From positions 213,003-277,002 of the forward strand of contig JALEFZ010000020.1 of NCBI GenBank assembly GCA_022760475.1: 64,000 nt of DNA. Reading direction: 5' to 3'. Shown here piece by piece: positions 17,447 to 26,342 of the stretch. The notes beneath the pieces were generated by a model that saw only the letters and a list, made by a program, of their open reading frames with translations, was not told the origin of the DNA and did no database searches. Source of the stretch: Bacteroidia bacterium. GTDB taxonomy: Bacteria > Bacteroidota > Bacteroidia > J057. The stretch's first letter is position 1. Each line of letters starts with the position of its first letter. A program made the position numbers and the translations under genes.

Positions 17447-18650
17447 ACTTCCCCTTTGGCAACAATACCCTGAAAGTTGTCCCCTTCCCTACTTCTGAGT
17501 GTTTTACAAAGATCTTTCCTCCATGATAAATTTCCACGATTCGTTTGGTCAGGCTTAGGCCAAGTCCCCAACCTCTCTTTTTGGTTGTAAAGCCAGGCTC
17601 AAATACCTTTTTAATATTGGATTTTGGGATGCCCTTCCCTGTATCTGTCACATCGATGAAATAATCATCCCCTTTTACACCTGCTTCGACTGATATTTCC
17701 CCTTTTTCCTGTTGAATAGCGTCCAGAGAGTTTTTCAGTAAATTCTCAATCACCCAATCAAACAACTGAGGGTTAACCATTAAACTTGCTCCAGCAGGTA
17801 GGGGATTATAGACACTTAATTCAATATTTCCTTTTCGGGTCATGCGCTTACCCAGATAAGTTGAAGAGCGGTCTAGGATGGTTTGTACCTCCACATTTTC
17901 CAATTCAGGCACAGATCCAATCTTAGAAAATCTTTCGGTAATCGTTTCTAGCCTCAACACATCTTTCTCCATCTCTCCTACCAACTCTTGATCCTGGGGA
18001 TTGCCCTCAGTTTGCATCTTGAATAATTCTACCCAGGCCATAAGACTTGATACGGGGGTTCCCAATTGGTGGGCGGTTTCCTTTGCCAAGCCTACCCAAA
18101 CCCTGTTTTGTTCGTTTCGCTTGGCAATGGCAAATCCAGCAAAGACGATTCCGATAAAGGTAAAAGCGACCAGTAACTGCGCCAGGGGAAACCATCTCAA
18201 TTGCTTTAAGAGCGAAGACTCACCATAAACCACTTGCTGATATTTGTCCTTGTCATATTCTACCTTTATAGGTTCGTACTGAGACATGAACTCACGGACT
18301 TTTTGCTTTAGATATATTTCGCGCCTTCTTTCATCCCATTCTTCCGGGAGGTTTAGGTTATCAGATTGGATTGCATTGAGGTCTCCAAGCAGGATTTTAG
18401 GGATTTTATTCTCCTGGATGATCCGGGTATACATAAATGCCCTTGCTTCATCGAGGGCAATAATGGGATCTTCTTCAGGTTCTGCCGCCAAAAATCCCAA
18501 TGCATCTGCATACAATTGTACACTGGCTTGTTCTTTACGAGATAATTCTCTGGCCAAATAATTAGAGTATAACAAAGATCCCAGTACAATAAAGCCTGCA
18601 ATCCCATATATCAATACCCTGTTCATCGACCTTAATTCAAATGAAAACAT
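17445..18650 (-). CDS. Membrane sensor histidine kinase
   Basis: The 401-residue protein has two membrane spans (about residues 11-30 and 157-177) around a periplasmic sensor of about 125 residues with no recognisable domain. The dimerisation/phosphoacceptor H-box is KETAHQLGTPVSSLMAW (phosphorylated H194), then an ATPase domain with N-box ENLLKNSLDAI, G1 DTGKGIPKS and GWGLGLSLTKRIVE. No HAMP domain is obvious. No response regulator is adjacent, so it is an orphan kinase here. The H-box with HQLGTP is typical of a large Bacteroidota subgroup. The alternative start at Met9 would shorten the N-terminal tail. Confidence 0.9.
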   Translation of the reverse strand: MFSFELRSMNRVLIYGIAGFIVLGSLLYSNYLARELSRKEQASVQLYADALGFLAAEPEEDPIIALDEARAFMYTRIIQENKIPKILLGDLNAIQSDNLNLPEEWDERRREIYLKQKVREFMSQYEPIKVEYDKDKYQQVVYGESSLLKQLRWFPLAQLLVAFTFIGIVFAGFAIAKRNEQNRVWVGLAKETAHQLGTPVSSLMAWVELFKMQTEGNPQDQELVGEMEKDVLRLETITERFSKIGSVPELENVEVQTILDRSSTYLGKRMTRKGNIELSVYNPLPAGASLMVNPQLFDWVIENLLKNSLDAIQQEKGEISVEAGVKGDDYFIDVTDTGKGIPKSNIKKVFEPGFTTKKRGWGLGLSLTKRIVEIYHGGKIFVKHSEVGKGTTFRVLLPKGK

Positions 18651-19153
18651 AGCTTTATTTGAAGGTTATGTACCCAAAAGATGCTGAAAATATCCTTAGA
18701 AAGCATTTCAGCCTATACTTTTTTAGAAAAAATTGAAATTTTATCCATTTTGGAAATAAATCTTTAACCGATTGTTCAAACTTTCCCAAAAAGTTATTTA
18801 TTTTAGATGTAATTGATTCTAAATACACTATTTGACATAAAAAATAGGGAAATAGGGGTTTAGATCACTTGGCTAAAATTTTTCCCTTTTATTTATTCTA
18901 TTCTTTCTATTTCCCTTATCGAACAACTACCTCTGGATTACCAGGGGTTTTTTGGCTTAATAAGCATAGGTTTCTCGCCTAAATTCTGTCTAAAAAACTT
19001 CATTCTCAATCCCGTCAATGAATTAGAATTGGCCACATAATTTTATTTTTTGGCTGTTGGTGAAAGATCTTTTATAGCAACTTCCTTATCCATCAATATT
19101 CTTTTATATTTCGGGCGATCCTCGCAAAAACCTCCAACTTGCTAGCGACTAAT
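18651..19153. other. 503-bp intergenic stretch with an orphan terminator
   Basis: This AT-rich gap separates divergent genes (sensor kinase and glucokinase). It contains a plus-strand terminator at 18930-18953 and a 9-bp complementary pair, GGGAAATAG (18847-18855) and CTATTTCCC (18907-18915). Because no plus-strand gene lies upstream, the terminator may end a short RNA of about 110 nt. TATATTTC at 19105-19112 is a near match to a -7 box for the glucokinase gene. Confidence 0.45.
18930..18953 (+). terminator. Rho-independent terminator without an upstream gene
   Basis: CCTCTGG-atta-CCAGGGG (7 bp, one G-U) is followed by six T. The nearest gene upstream on this strand is ispE, already terminated 1.5 kb earlier. 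Confidence 0.75.
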
Positions 19154-20122
19154 ATGAAACAGGTAACTATAGGCATTGATATTGGTGGCACCAATACAAA
19201 ATTTGGCCTAGTCGACAAAGACGGAAGAATCCTTGCCAGCCATTCTATTCGTACTCCCAGAGACCAGAGCATCAACGACTATGTTGAAGAGCTTTCCAGG
19301 TCGCTCCACGGTTTGATAGATCTCTCTCAAGAAGAGCTTCAGTTGATGGGGATGGGCATAGGAGCACCAAATGGAAACTATTACGAAGGAACCATTGAAG
19401 ATGCACCTAACCTGATTTGGGATGGGGTAATTCCCTTTGTAGATCTCATGAAGGAAAAATTTGACGTTCATACGGTCATTACCAATGATGCCAATGCTGC
19501 TGCCATTGGGGAGATGGTATATGGGGGAGCCAAGGAGATGAAAGATTTTATCGTAATTACTTTGGGTACAGGAATTGGGAGTGGATTCATCGTAAATGGT
19601 GAGCTGGTTTATGGTGCAGATGGCTTCGCAGGTGAGTTTGGACACGTAATTACGGTTTGGGACGGCAGGCCTTGCACCTGTGGTAGAAGGGGCTGTATTG
19701 AAACCTACGCTTCTGCCCGAGGTGTTGTGTTGACTGTAATGGCAGAGTTGGCTGGCAGTAAAAGAGATAGTGGACTGAGAAACCTACATTATCAGGAGAT
19801 TACCCCCAAGAAAATATTTGAAGCTGCCGAAGCCGGAGACCCGATTGCTCAACGGGCATTTGAAAGGACAGGAAACATGCTTGGAAGAGCGCTTTCCAAC
19901 TTGGTAAACATTTTCAGTCCAGAAGCCATTTTCCTTTTTGGAGGGGTTGCCAGAGCTGGGCATTGGATCATAGATCCAACCAAAAATGCCATGGAAAACA
20001 ATGTCCTACCCATTTTCAGGAACAAAGTCCAAATTATTCCATCTCATTTACCTGCCAGCGATGCTGCAATCCTTGGAGCCAGTGCCCTGGCCTGGAAAGA
20101 GTTGGAAAAGCTAAAAAAATGA
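19154..20122 (+). CDS. ROK family glucokinase
   Basis: ROK kinases phosphorylate glucose or related sugars with ATP in the cytoplasm. The 322-residue protein has the N-terminal phosphate loop GIDIGGTNTKFGLV, the sugar-binding NDANAAAIGE, and the ROK signature with the zinc-site Cys cluster CTCGRRGCIETYAS after the GEFGH motif. These are the residues of bacterial ROK glucokinases. Sugar specificity cannot be read from the sequence. The frame extends upstream to a TTG at 19139, but ATG 19154 directly precedes the conserved core. A strong hairpin follows. Confidence 0.9.
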   Translation: MKQVTIGIDIGGTNTKFGLVDKDGRILASHSIRTPRDQSINDYVEELSRSLHGLIDLSQEELQLMGMGIGAPNGNYYEGTIEDAPNLIWDGVIPFVDLMKEKFDVHTVITNDANAAAIGEMVYGGAKEMKDFIVITLGTGIGSGFIVNGELVYGADGFAGEFGHVITVWDGRPCTCGRRGCIETYASARGVVLTVMAELAGSKRDSGLRNLHYQEITPKKIFEAAEAGDPIAQRAFERTGNMLGRALSNLVNIFSPEAIFLFGGVARAGHWIIDPTKNAMENNVLPIFRNKVQIIPSHLPASDAAILGASALAWKELEKLKK

Positions 20123-20130
20123 TAAAATCC

Positions 20131-20170
20131 AAGAATCACATAGGTCAGGAAACTGGCCCTTGTGATTCTT
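20131..20170. terminator. Long hairpin, bidirectional terminator
   Basis: AAGAATCACA/TGTGATTCTT (10 bp) encloses GGTCAG-gaaa-CTGGCC (6 bp, one G-U), giving a long stem between the convergent glucokinase and ribD genes. On the minus strand GGATTTTATC follows; the plus-strand T run is poor. Confidence 0.7.
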
Positions 20171-20174
20171 CTGT

Positions 20175-21218
20175 CTATAAAAGGGATAGATAGTTTCCTT
20201 GGTAGGCCCTGAACTTATCATCCCAGGCTAAGCCGTCGGGTTTTTCAGGAGCTCTCAAGCCCTTTTCGAGATCCATTTTCCCTTGGAATACATTTACCTC
20301 ATCATATAAGCCCTTCAGCAAGAATGAATTCAGGATTTGGGCTCCTCCTTCAACCAATACTGAGGCAAGTTGATGTTCCTTCCATAATTTTTTCATCAAG
20401 GCCTTCAAACCTGACTGGAAATCAAACCTTATATACTTCAGGAATTTTCCCTCCTCCTCCTTTTTTTCATTGATGATCCATGTAGGTAATCCATCCTGAA
20501 ACAGCCTCAAATTTTCATTCAGCCTTAGGTGTCGATCCATGACAAGCCTGATGGGGTTTCGGCCGGGGAAACACCTGGTGGTCAAACTGGGGTCATCAAT
20601 CGCTGCAGTATCGGTTCCAATAAGGATTCCGTGATGATAAGCCCTTAGGGCATGAACCTTTCGATTTTGGTGGGAATCAGTAATTTGTACAGGAAATGAT
20701 ATGCCATTTTCATCACTACCTGCCATGAAGCCATCCCTGCTTTCGGCCCATTTTAGGCTTATGAAAGTTCTTTTTTGTAATTGGTTTACCCAAAACACCT
20801 TATTCAGGTAAATGAAATCGGAAGGATCATCTGCAAGTAGGACCTCTACTCCATTTGATTTGAGTCGTCCTATTCCTCCACCATCTACTTTGGGGTTGGG
20901 ATCTCTGACCCCAATTACGACCCGGGGAATATTATGATGTAAGATAAGATCTGAACAGGGAGGGGTTTTGCCGTAGTGGCTACAAGGCTCCAGGCTTACA
21001 TAAATAGTAGAATCCTTCAGGAGGCTCCTATCCCGAACGGAGTTAATGGCATTGACTTCTGCATGAGGCCCACCAGCGTATTGGTGATAACCTTCGCCAA
21101 TGATTTTGCCTTTATGCACCAAAACAGCCCCAACGTAGGGATTTGGATAAACATCCCTACGGGCTTTTTGGGCCAATTCTATGCATCTATATAAAAAAGA
21201 GTGATCGCTGAGGTTCAC
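20175..21218 (-). CDS. ribD: Bifunctional riboflavin biosynthesis deaminase/reductase
   Basis: RibD deaminates and then reduces the pyrimidine intermediate of riboflavin synthesis. The deaminase domain has PNPYVGAVLVHKGKIIGEGYH, the zinc-site HAEVNAI and the zinc-binding EPCSHYGKTPPC; the reductase domain follows from about residue 150 (SLKWAESRDG, with the GGAQ loop near the end). I start it at GTG 21218, four residues before the conserved helix (HSFLYRCIELA). The open frame reaches TTG 21260 and ATG 21248, but those codons lie inside the SRP RNA gene and its terminator T-run, which would encode a non-conserved HFFDHPK stretch. The resulting length is 347 residues, normal for RibD. Confidence 0.93.
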   Translation of the reverse strand: MNLSDHSFLYRCIELAQKARRDVYPNPYVGAVLVHKGKIIGEGYHQYAGGPHAEVNAINSVRDRSLLKDSTIYVSLEPCSHYGKTPPCSDLILHHNIPRVVIGVRDPNPKVDGGGIGRLKSNGVEVLLADDPSDFIYLNKVFWVNQLQKRTFISLKWAESRDGFMAGSDENGISFPVQITDSHQNRKVHALRAYHHGILIGTDTAAIDDPSLTTRCFPGRNPIRLVMDRHLRLNENLRLFQDGLPTWIINEKKEEEGKFLKYIRFDFQSGLKALMKKLWKEHQLASVLVEGGAQILNSFLLKGLYDEVNVFQGKMDLEKGLRAPEKPDGLAWDDKFRAYQGNYLSLL

Positions 21219-21233
21219 AGCCTTTGGATGGTC

Positions 21234-21321
21234 AAAAAAATGCCGCATCACACCGGTCAACCTCCTACCGTTGCTATCTTTCGATCCTGGCGGAGTTCAG
21301 AGGGACCTGGTTGTGCGGCAA
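21234..21321 (-). ncRNA. ffs: Signal recognition particle RNA (4.5S, small bacterial type)
   Basis: The RNA scaffolds Ffh in co-translational protein targeting. Read on the minus strand, it contains the diagnostic domain IV: CCAGG-ATC-GAAA-GAT-AGCA, a GNRA tetraloop with the Ffh-binding internal loop (AGG opposite AGCA). Helices extend outward as CCG/CGG, CCTC/GAGG, GGTC/GACC, ACC/GGT, CAC/GTG and TGCCGCA (21320-21314) with TGCGGCA (21247-21241), followed by seven T as terminator. About 88 nt fits the small bacterial SRP RNA without an Alu domain. ribD begins 16 bp downstream. Confidence 0.93.
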
Positions 21322-21324
21322 GGA

Positions 21325-21356
21325 CAAAATTGATATATATTTAAGAATTTGCCAAA
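21325..21356 (-). promoter_or_regulatory. Promoter of the SRP RNA gene
   Basis: On the minus strand TTTG (21356-21353) and CAATTTTG (21332-21325), spaced 20 bp, match the Bacteroidota pattern TTTG-N19-21-TAnnTTTG with one mismatch in the -7 box. Transcription would start near 21318-21321, exactly at the predicted RNA 5' end. Confidence 0.6.
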
Positions 21357-21384
21357 TCTTTCTTGAAATAATCTAAAATAGTTT

Positions 21385-21408
21385 GGGCAGGAAGCGAACT
21401 CCCTGCCC
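21385..21408 (-). terminator. Hairpin after the 21441-23075 gene
   Basis: GGGCAGG/CCTGCCC (7 bp, 10-nt loop) lies 33 bp past the stop codon. On the minus strand it is followed by AAACTATTTT, a poor T tract, so termination efficiency is uncertain. Confidence 0.5.
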
Positions 21409-21440
21409 CGTAAAATAGGTTGATGCTATCTTCAAATTTG

Positions 21441-23075
21441 TTATTTGCTGCTACAGCTTTTGTAATCCTCAATCAATTGTTTCAAGGACGCCTCTTTGAG
21501 TTGATACTTATTGTTTTGTATGTCGGAGTAAACAGCATTGCAATCCTCGAAGTGCTTGGAGAGTGCCTTGCTGAAATTAATTCTGAATCGTGGGGCGCCA
21601 AGATTTACCACGGACTTCTTGTCGCGTCCTGGGAACATCAGGAGGAAGTCTTCGTAACCATTGTCATCATGCTTGAGTAGAACTAGTTTTTTTGAAAACT
21701 TCATCACCTCCAGCAACTCAATGGTTGGGATTGGAATTTCTGGTAGAGAGAAACCTGTAGGTATGTATACTTTGCCATCCATTTTGACAACTTTTACTTT
21801 CTCAATCTCGGTGTCTATCAACTGTTCCTTACTTTTGAGGTCATAGACCTTTAGTCTCATTAATATCTCACCTTTGGTATAGATTTTCTTGATATAGCCC
21901 TCTACGGAGTCAGTTTTTGAGAAAAATACGATACCAGCTTTGCCATATTGACTTTCATTGCTTTTCAATTCGGCAGAGCGAGTCAGCTCCGCTTCCTTCT
22001 TGGCCGCTTCCGTGGCATTGAAGGTACTAGCATAGGTCTCTGGAACGTCCAGATTGGCCAATAGACGAGCCTTCATGTCTTCTATGAAAGGCAGGAGGCG
22101 CCCAAGGTGGTCTTTCGATCTGAAGTTGAAGGCGGACTGTTCGGCCTGAGCAGCAAACTTTTGTGCAGATTCCATCTCGCCTAGATAGGCGTAGACTCTA
22201 GCAAGGCTGTAGGTGATGGCAAAATATTGGGTTCTTTGCTTTTTGATGTTGGGGTCAAATTTTGTCTGAAGGCTTTTCCATTTTCCTAGTATTGGTTGCA
22301 ATTTGGCCAGGGCTTCCTTCTGAGATACCTTGAGATCACCATTCTCAACCATCGACTTAATGGTTTCGAAGCTCTCCGAAAATTCTCCTACTCCGTATTT
22401 TTCTCCTTTTTTGATCGATAGCAGGTCTCCATCCTTTAGGTAAATGTATCCTCCTGTGTATTTGTCCTTGATCTGGTCTCCCGACAGTTGCAGGCCATAC
22501 CTGATACTTCTTTGAATAGAGTTATACAGAAACTCATTTTTTTCAACCCTGAAGTTGCTACTAAGGGTAGATTTGCTTCTGCTATTTCTGCCATAAACAG
22601 AGTATACCAAATCCCCAGGCTTATAGATTGTGCCTTCCTTGACGACCTTTCTTTTCCCATCCAATATTTGGTAGCTCATGGAAAGGCGGTAACTCACGCG
22701 GTATTGGTAACGCTTCTCTTTGCGGGCTTGCCCTTTTACCGTTACGGTTACTGTGCGTTCTTCCAGTTTCTGGCCTACATACTGGCCACCTGAGGTAAAT
22801 ACCCTGATCTCCATGTCTCCATTTCTTGGAAGGTATTGATAGGCGGGAAGCTCAAAGTATTTTTCTACGACCTCATCATCCAGGATGCCATATTTATCGG
22901 CCATTTCCTGATTGGCAAATGAGAAGGAATAGGTATTGAATCGTGCTTCGATAGGTTGTGATGCAGGGCGAAGGTAAATGAATGATGAGGGAATTACCCT
23001 AAAGTTCTGGGCTGATAGCAAACCCAGCGTAAGGATCAATAGTGCGATTGTGTTAATAGTGGTTTTCATTTTCAC
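21441..23075 (-). CDS. Hypothetical exported protein with helical middle region
   Basis: I recognise no family for this 544-residue protein. It has a signal peptide (about 1-22, ending LLSAQ), a beta-rich N-terminal part (about 23-230), a helical part around 280-345 that includes LARVYAYLGEMESAQKFAAQAEQ, a TPR-like helix pair, and a C-terminal part with short strands and a Cys-containing end (EDYKSCSSK). It is probably periplasmic. It is flanked by another large exported unknown and by ribD/ffs; no operon partner is obvious. Confidence 0.72.
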   Translation of the reverse strand: MKMKTTINTIALLILTLGLLSAQNFRVIPSSFIYLRPASQPIEARFNTYSFSFANQEMADKYGILDDEVVEKYFELPAYQYLPRNGDMEIRVFTSGGQYVGQKLEERTVTVTVKGQARKEKRYQYRVSYRLSMSYQILDGKRKVVKEGTIYKPGDLVYSVYGRNSRSKSTLSSNFRVEKNEFLYNSIQRSIRYGLQLSGDQIKDKYTGGYIYLKDGDLLSIKKGEKYGVGEFSESFETIKSMVENGDLKVSQKEALAKLQPILGKWKSLQTKFDPNIKKQRTQYFAITYSLARVYAYLGEMESAQKFAAQAEQSAFNFRSKDHLGRLLPFIEDMKARLLANLDVPETYASTFNATEAAKKEAELTRSAELKSNESQYGKAGIVFFSKTDSVEGYIKKIYTKGEILMRLKVYDLKSKEQLIDTEIEKVKVVKMDGKVYIPTGFSLPEIPIPTIELLEVMKFSKKLVLLKHDDNGYEDFLLMFPGRDKKSVVNLGAPRFRINFSKALSKHFEDCNAVYSDIQNNKYQLKEASLKQLIEDYKSCSSK

Positions 23076-23238
23076 TTATGACTTAATGTTTCTTATGAAT
23101 GAAATTGGGTGGTTTCAAATTCATAGGACGGAGGCATCATCAAGGCATAAACAAGAATTGTGATATTTTTTAGAAAAATATCACAATTCCTTGAAAATCA
23201 ATCAAATAAATATTAAAAAATCTTGTTTATCTTTCAAA

Positions 23239-24825
23239 TTACAACTCATAAAGGAATAATTTCTCAATTTCTGGATTCTCATCTCCTTTGGCTATCAGAA
23301 GAAGTTTGTCATGGGCAACAAATTGAATGCTTCGAAAATCATCATTTCTGATTTCCCTAATTAGAAATTGGAATTCGAAATTCCAGATTTGCCAGATATA
23401 TTCGTTCATATCTGAAACTAAAATGAAATTTTTAAAATCAGGGCTAAAAGAAATCGGATAGTTTTCAAAGGAACTTAAATGGTTTAGGTTGTGATCGAAT
23501 ACAGACTGACCAAAATATATTTGTTCACCATCTTCATTATAAATGATTCTTCTTTGGCGAGAAAAGGGCTGTAAATCATAAACAATTTTATCATAGCTAA
23601 AGGAATCTGCTTCTACACCAATCTTCAACAAGCTTCTCCCATCTTTGTTGACTATAATATGAGGCATGCCAGGTAGGGCAAATATTTCGTAGGGGTCTCC
23701 TATTCGGCCCCAGCTCTGCTGTGGCCATTCGTTGGCTTCTTGATATGGGAGAACTTGCCTGGTATTGAGATCAATGATTCGATAGAGTCTCTGGTTTTGC
23801 TTTAGGTAATTGAACTCTGCCTTATAGTACAGCCTATGGTCATGGCCCACTGCAAAGCGGTGTGGAACCCCCTCTGTGGGTATCACGGTGATTGTTTTCA
23901 TGGTATTAGGGTTCACTAGTAAGATATGCTCCTTATCTCTCTCTGCTAGATAGAGAATTTCTCCATCAGGACTTAATTTCATATCGAGAAACTCTCTGGA
24001 GATAAAATATCTTTGTGGTTTGGAAAAATTATCCAAGTCCACCTTTATCAGGCCATAACCATTGGGGTCGACCCTTGATTTATCCCCCCAACCCACATTC
24101 CCAATAACTCCATTCCGAGTCGGGTCAGCAATAAAAGCTCTGATTTTATATTTGACCTCATGGCCTTTTCCTGCTGTGACAGTAATCTTATTTGATACCC
24201 ATTCTTCTTCTAAACCCGTAAAGCCAACTACCTGATAGAGATAATTCTTATCTAGTATTATTTCTTTATCTGAAAAACTGGTGTCATTAACATTGGTCAT
24301 TGTTGCGACTATTTCATTGGGGGAGCTAAACCGGTCTGCATCCTTCCGCCTGATTTCATATTTGACAAATTGAGGAGAGTGCATTTTGCCCCAGGTCAAA
24401 TTGATAGCGCTAAGATTCACTTTGGGTTCATACAACGTAAAGGTGTAGGGAATAAAGGCTGAATCTCTCCTGAATTCGTTTCTATCATTGACAATCCAGA
24501 CTTGCAATTTGTGAATGCCCCGAACTTTAGGGGTGAAGGTAAAATTATATCTTCCAGTCTTGGTGATTGCCTGCCTATAAAGTTCCCCTTCCAGATTACT
24601 CGTCCAAAACATTTCGATCGGAGAATTTTCATTAACTCTTCCTGTTATGTTCGCGATGAGTTCTCCTGACTCTCCTATCGGGATACCAATTTTCAAAATA
24701 TCAGGATTAGCTTCGGCCTCATCAATTATGACACCTACTTCATCAATGGGAGTAATGGGATTGAAACATCCAGATAGAAAGAGGAAGGATACAAATGAGA
24801 ATCCTAAGGTAAAGATTTTTGTCAT
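23239..24825 (-). CDS. Lipoprotein with fibronectin-like and beta-propeller regions
   Basis: The start at Met10 of the open frame (24825) gives a clean lipoprotein signal ending in LFLSGC. The mature protein has an Ig/FN3-like part (about residues 40-210, with NLTWGKMHSP, YEIRRKD and YLYQVVGFTG typical of FN3 domains) and then repeated strand-turn units with DG/SPDG turns (LSPDGEILYLAE, DHRLYYKA, NKDGRSLLKIG, SPDFKNFILVSDMNEYIWQIWNFE) like a WD40/PD40 propeller. It is likely outer-membrane anchored. The function is unknown; no SusCD partners are present. Confidence 0.75.
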   Translation of the reverse strand: MTKIFTLGFSFVSFLFLSGCFNPITPIDEVGVIIDEAEANPDILKIGIPIGESGELIANITGRVNENSPIEMFWTSNLEGELYRQAITKTGRYNFTFTPKVRGIHKLQVWIVNDRNEFRRDSAFIPYTFTLYEPKVNLSAINLTWGKMHSPQFVKYEIRRKDADRFSSPNEIVATMTNVNDTSFSDKEIILDKNYLYQVVGFTGLEEEWVSNKITVTAGKGHEVKYKIRAFIADPTRNGVIGNVGWGDKSRVDPNGYGLIKVDLDNFSKPQRYFISREFLDMKLSPDGEILYLAERDKEHILLVNPNTMKTITVIPTEGVPHRFAVGHDHRLYYKAEFNYLKQNQRLYRIIDLNTRQVLPYQEANEWPQQSWGRIGDPYEIFALPGMPHIIVNKDGRSLLKIGVEADSFSYDKIVYDLQPFSRQRRIIYNEDGEQIYFGQSVFDHNLNHLSSFENYPISFSPDFKNFILVSDMNEYIWQIWNFEFQFLIREIRNDDFRSIQFVAHDKLLLIAKGDENPEIEKLFLYEL

Positions 24826-25292
24826 GGCGTGCTGATTGTAGTTAAACTTCAAATATCAACGGTTTGCTATAAAATTATACCTGTTTGGTACAGTTAAAGT
24901 TTATAAATGAATAAGGTATTTTGCCGTAAAAAATGAAGTTTAAACAAACAAAATCAGGAAGTTCGAGCCTTCCTGAAGAAAGACCTAACAAATTGTTAAT
25001 CAATAATTTCCCAGGGATTTAACAGATTCAAAACAGGAAAGCAATTTAGTATTTTCACCTGAAGCTCGTCCAGAAAAATATACAGTGAACAAGAACTGGA
25101 AAATGACCATTTTACAAGTAGGATTTTATCATTGGATACAAAATCCATGATCAGGTAATTACCTTTTATTGGGCCAATTCAAGAAAAGTCGTCTATATCT
25201 ATAAACTCCCATTTCTCCATCCAGGCTGATTGTCCAAAAGTAAAGCTTATAGCTTATGAGATAGAGAAAAACATATCTACATGAATACACCC
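24826..25292. other. 467-bp intergenic stretch downstream of hemE
   Basis: AT-rich sequence between hemE (whose stop is at the right) and the lipoprotein gene. It contains one hairpin, listed separately. I see no open frame with gene-like character and no tRNA. Confidence 0.5.
24944..24977 (-). terminator. Hairpin with T-rich tail
   Basis: TCAGGAAG/CTTCCTGA (8 bp, loop of 7) is followed on the minus strand by TTTTGTTTGTTT. It could end the HAD-hemE transcript, although it lies about 315 bp beyond the hemE stop. Confidence 0.6.
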
Positions 25293-26336
25293 TTATATGT
25301 ATGTAAAGCTCTTAACCGTGTTGACCATTTCTTGTACGGATTCCCTGGGTAAATCGGGATAGATACCATGTCCGAGATTCACGACATGCCTTCCTTTGGG
25401 ATAAGCATTTATCATTTTGAGGGTCGCTTCCTGAACCTGCTCAGGCTTTGAGTAGAGAAGTGCCGGGTCCATATTTCCTTGAAGGGCTTTATCTTTTACT
25501 TTCCCTAGAGCAAAATCAATGGGTGTATGCCAATCCAGTCCTACTATGTTACAGTTTAGCTCGTTTAAGTCGTCGAGGGCAAAAAATGCTCCCTTGGCAA
25601 AGACGGTTTTGGGTACTTCCTGAATAGCATCACAAATTGCCTTGATATAAGGAAGGGCAATTTGGCTATAGGTATTTTTATCCAAAACTCCAGCCCAGGA
25701 ATCAAATATTTGTACCAGGTTGACTCCTGCCCTTATCTGACCTTTAAGGTAAGTGATGCTGGCTTCGGTGATTTTTTCCATCAACTTATGTGCAAGAGCA
25801 GGCTCTTGGTAGAAGAACTTCTTAGCCTTGGAGAAGGTTTTGGAACCCTGCCCTTCAATCATGTAGCAAAAGATTGTCCATGGAGCACCGGCAAACCCAA
25901 TCAATGGAACCCTTCCTGCCAGTTCCTTGACTACGCCCTTGATGGCTGTGTAAGTATGTTCAAGATTAGAACCTTCTGCTATTTCATGGAGTTGATCAAT
26001 GTCTGATCCTTTTTCAATGGTTTTTGGGAAGAATGGTCCCTTCTGTGGGATCATTTCATAACTGAGGCCTATCGCTTCTGGTAAAACCAGGATATCAGAA
26101 AAAATAATGGCAGCATCTACACCAATCAGATCTATGGGCTGAAGCGTGACCTCTATTGCAAAATCAGGATTGGCAATCATCTGTCTGAAACTGCCCGCAT
26201 GTGCCCTGACTTCTCTATACTCGCTTAGAAACCTACCTGCCTGTCTCATCAACCAAATGGGGGGTCTTTCAACTTCCTTTCCTTCAGCCACCCTTAACAA
26301 CAAATCATTTTTTAACTCCATATCAGCTTTCAACAA
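25293..26336 (-). CDS. hemE: Uroporphyrinogen decarboxylase
   Basis: HemE removes four carboxyl groups from uroporphyrinogen III to give coproporphyrinogen III in heme synthesis. The 347-residue protein has the signature RPPIWLMRQAGRFLSEYR near the N-terminus, the catalytic Asp loop (IFSDILVLPEA), the GFAGAPWT motif and NLGHGIYPDLP near the end. The initiator may be the Met six codons in (MELKN, 26321). It lies 6-21 bp downstream of the HAD gene on the same strand, so the two are probably cotranscribed. Confidence 0.96.
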   Translation of the reverse strand: MLKADMELKNDLLLRVAEGKEVERPPIWLMRQAGRFLSEYREVRAHAGSFRQMIANPDFAIEVTLQPIDLIGVDAAIIFSDILVLPEAIGLSYEMIPQKGPFFPKTIEKGSDIDQLHEIAEGSNLEHTYTAIKGVVKELAGRVPLIGFAGAPWTIFCYMIEGQGSKTFSKAKKFFYQEPALAHKLMEKITEASITYLKGQIRAGVNLVQIFDSWAGVLDKNTYSQIALPYIKAICDAIQEVPKTVFAKGAFFALDDLNELNCNIVGLDWHTPIDFALGKVKDKALQGNMDPALLYSKPEQVQEATLKMINAYPKGRHVVNLGHGIYPDLPRESVQEMVNTVKSFTYI

Positions 26337-26342
26337 ACAGTT

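Noticed and set aside
21219..21345. Possible FMN riboswitch upstream of ribD
   Set aside because: The conserved structure is the SRP RNA with the GAAA tetraloop and AGCA loop; the FMN-element consensus is absent.
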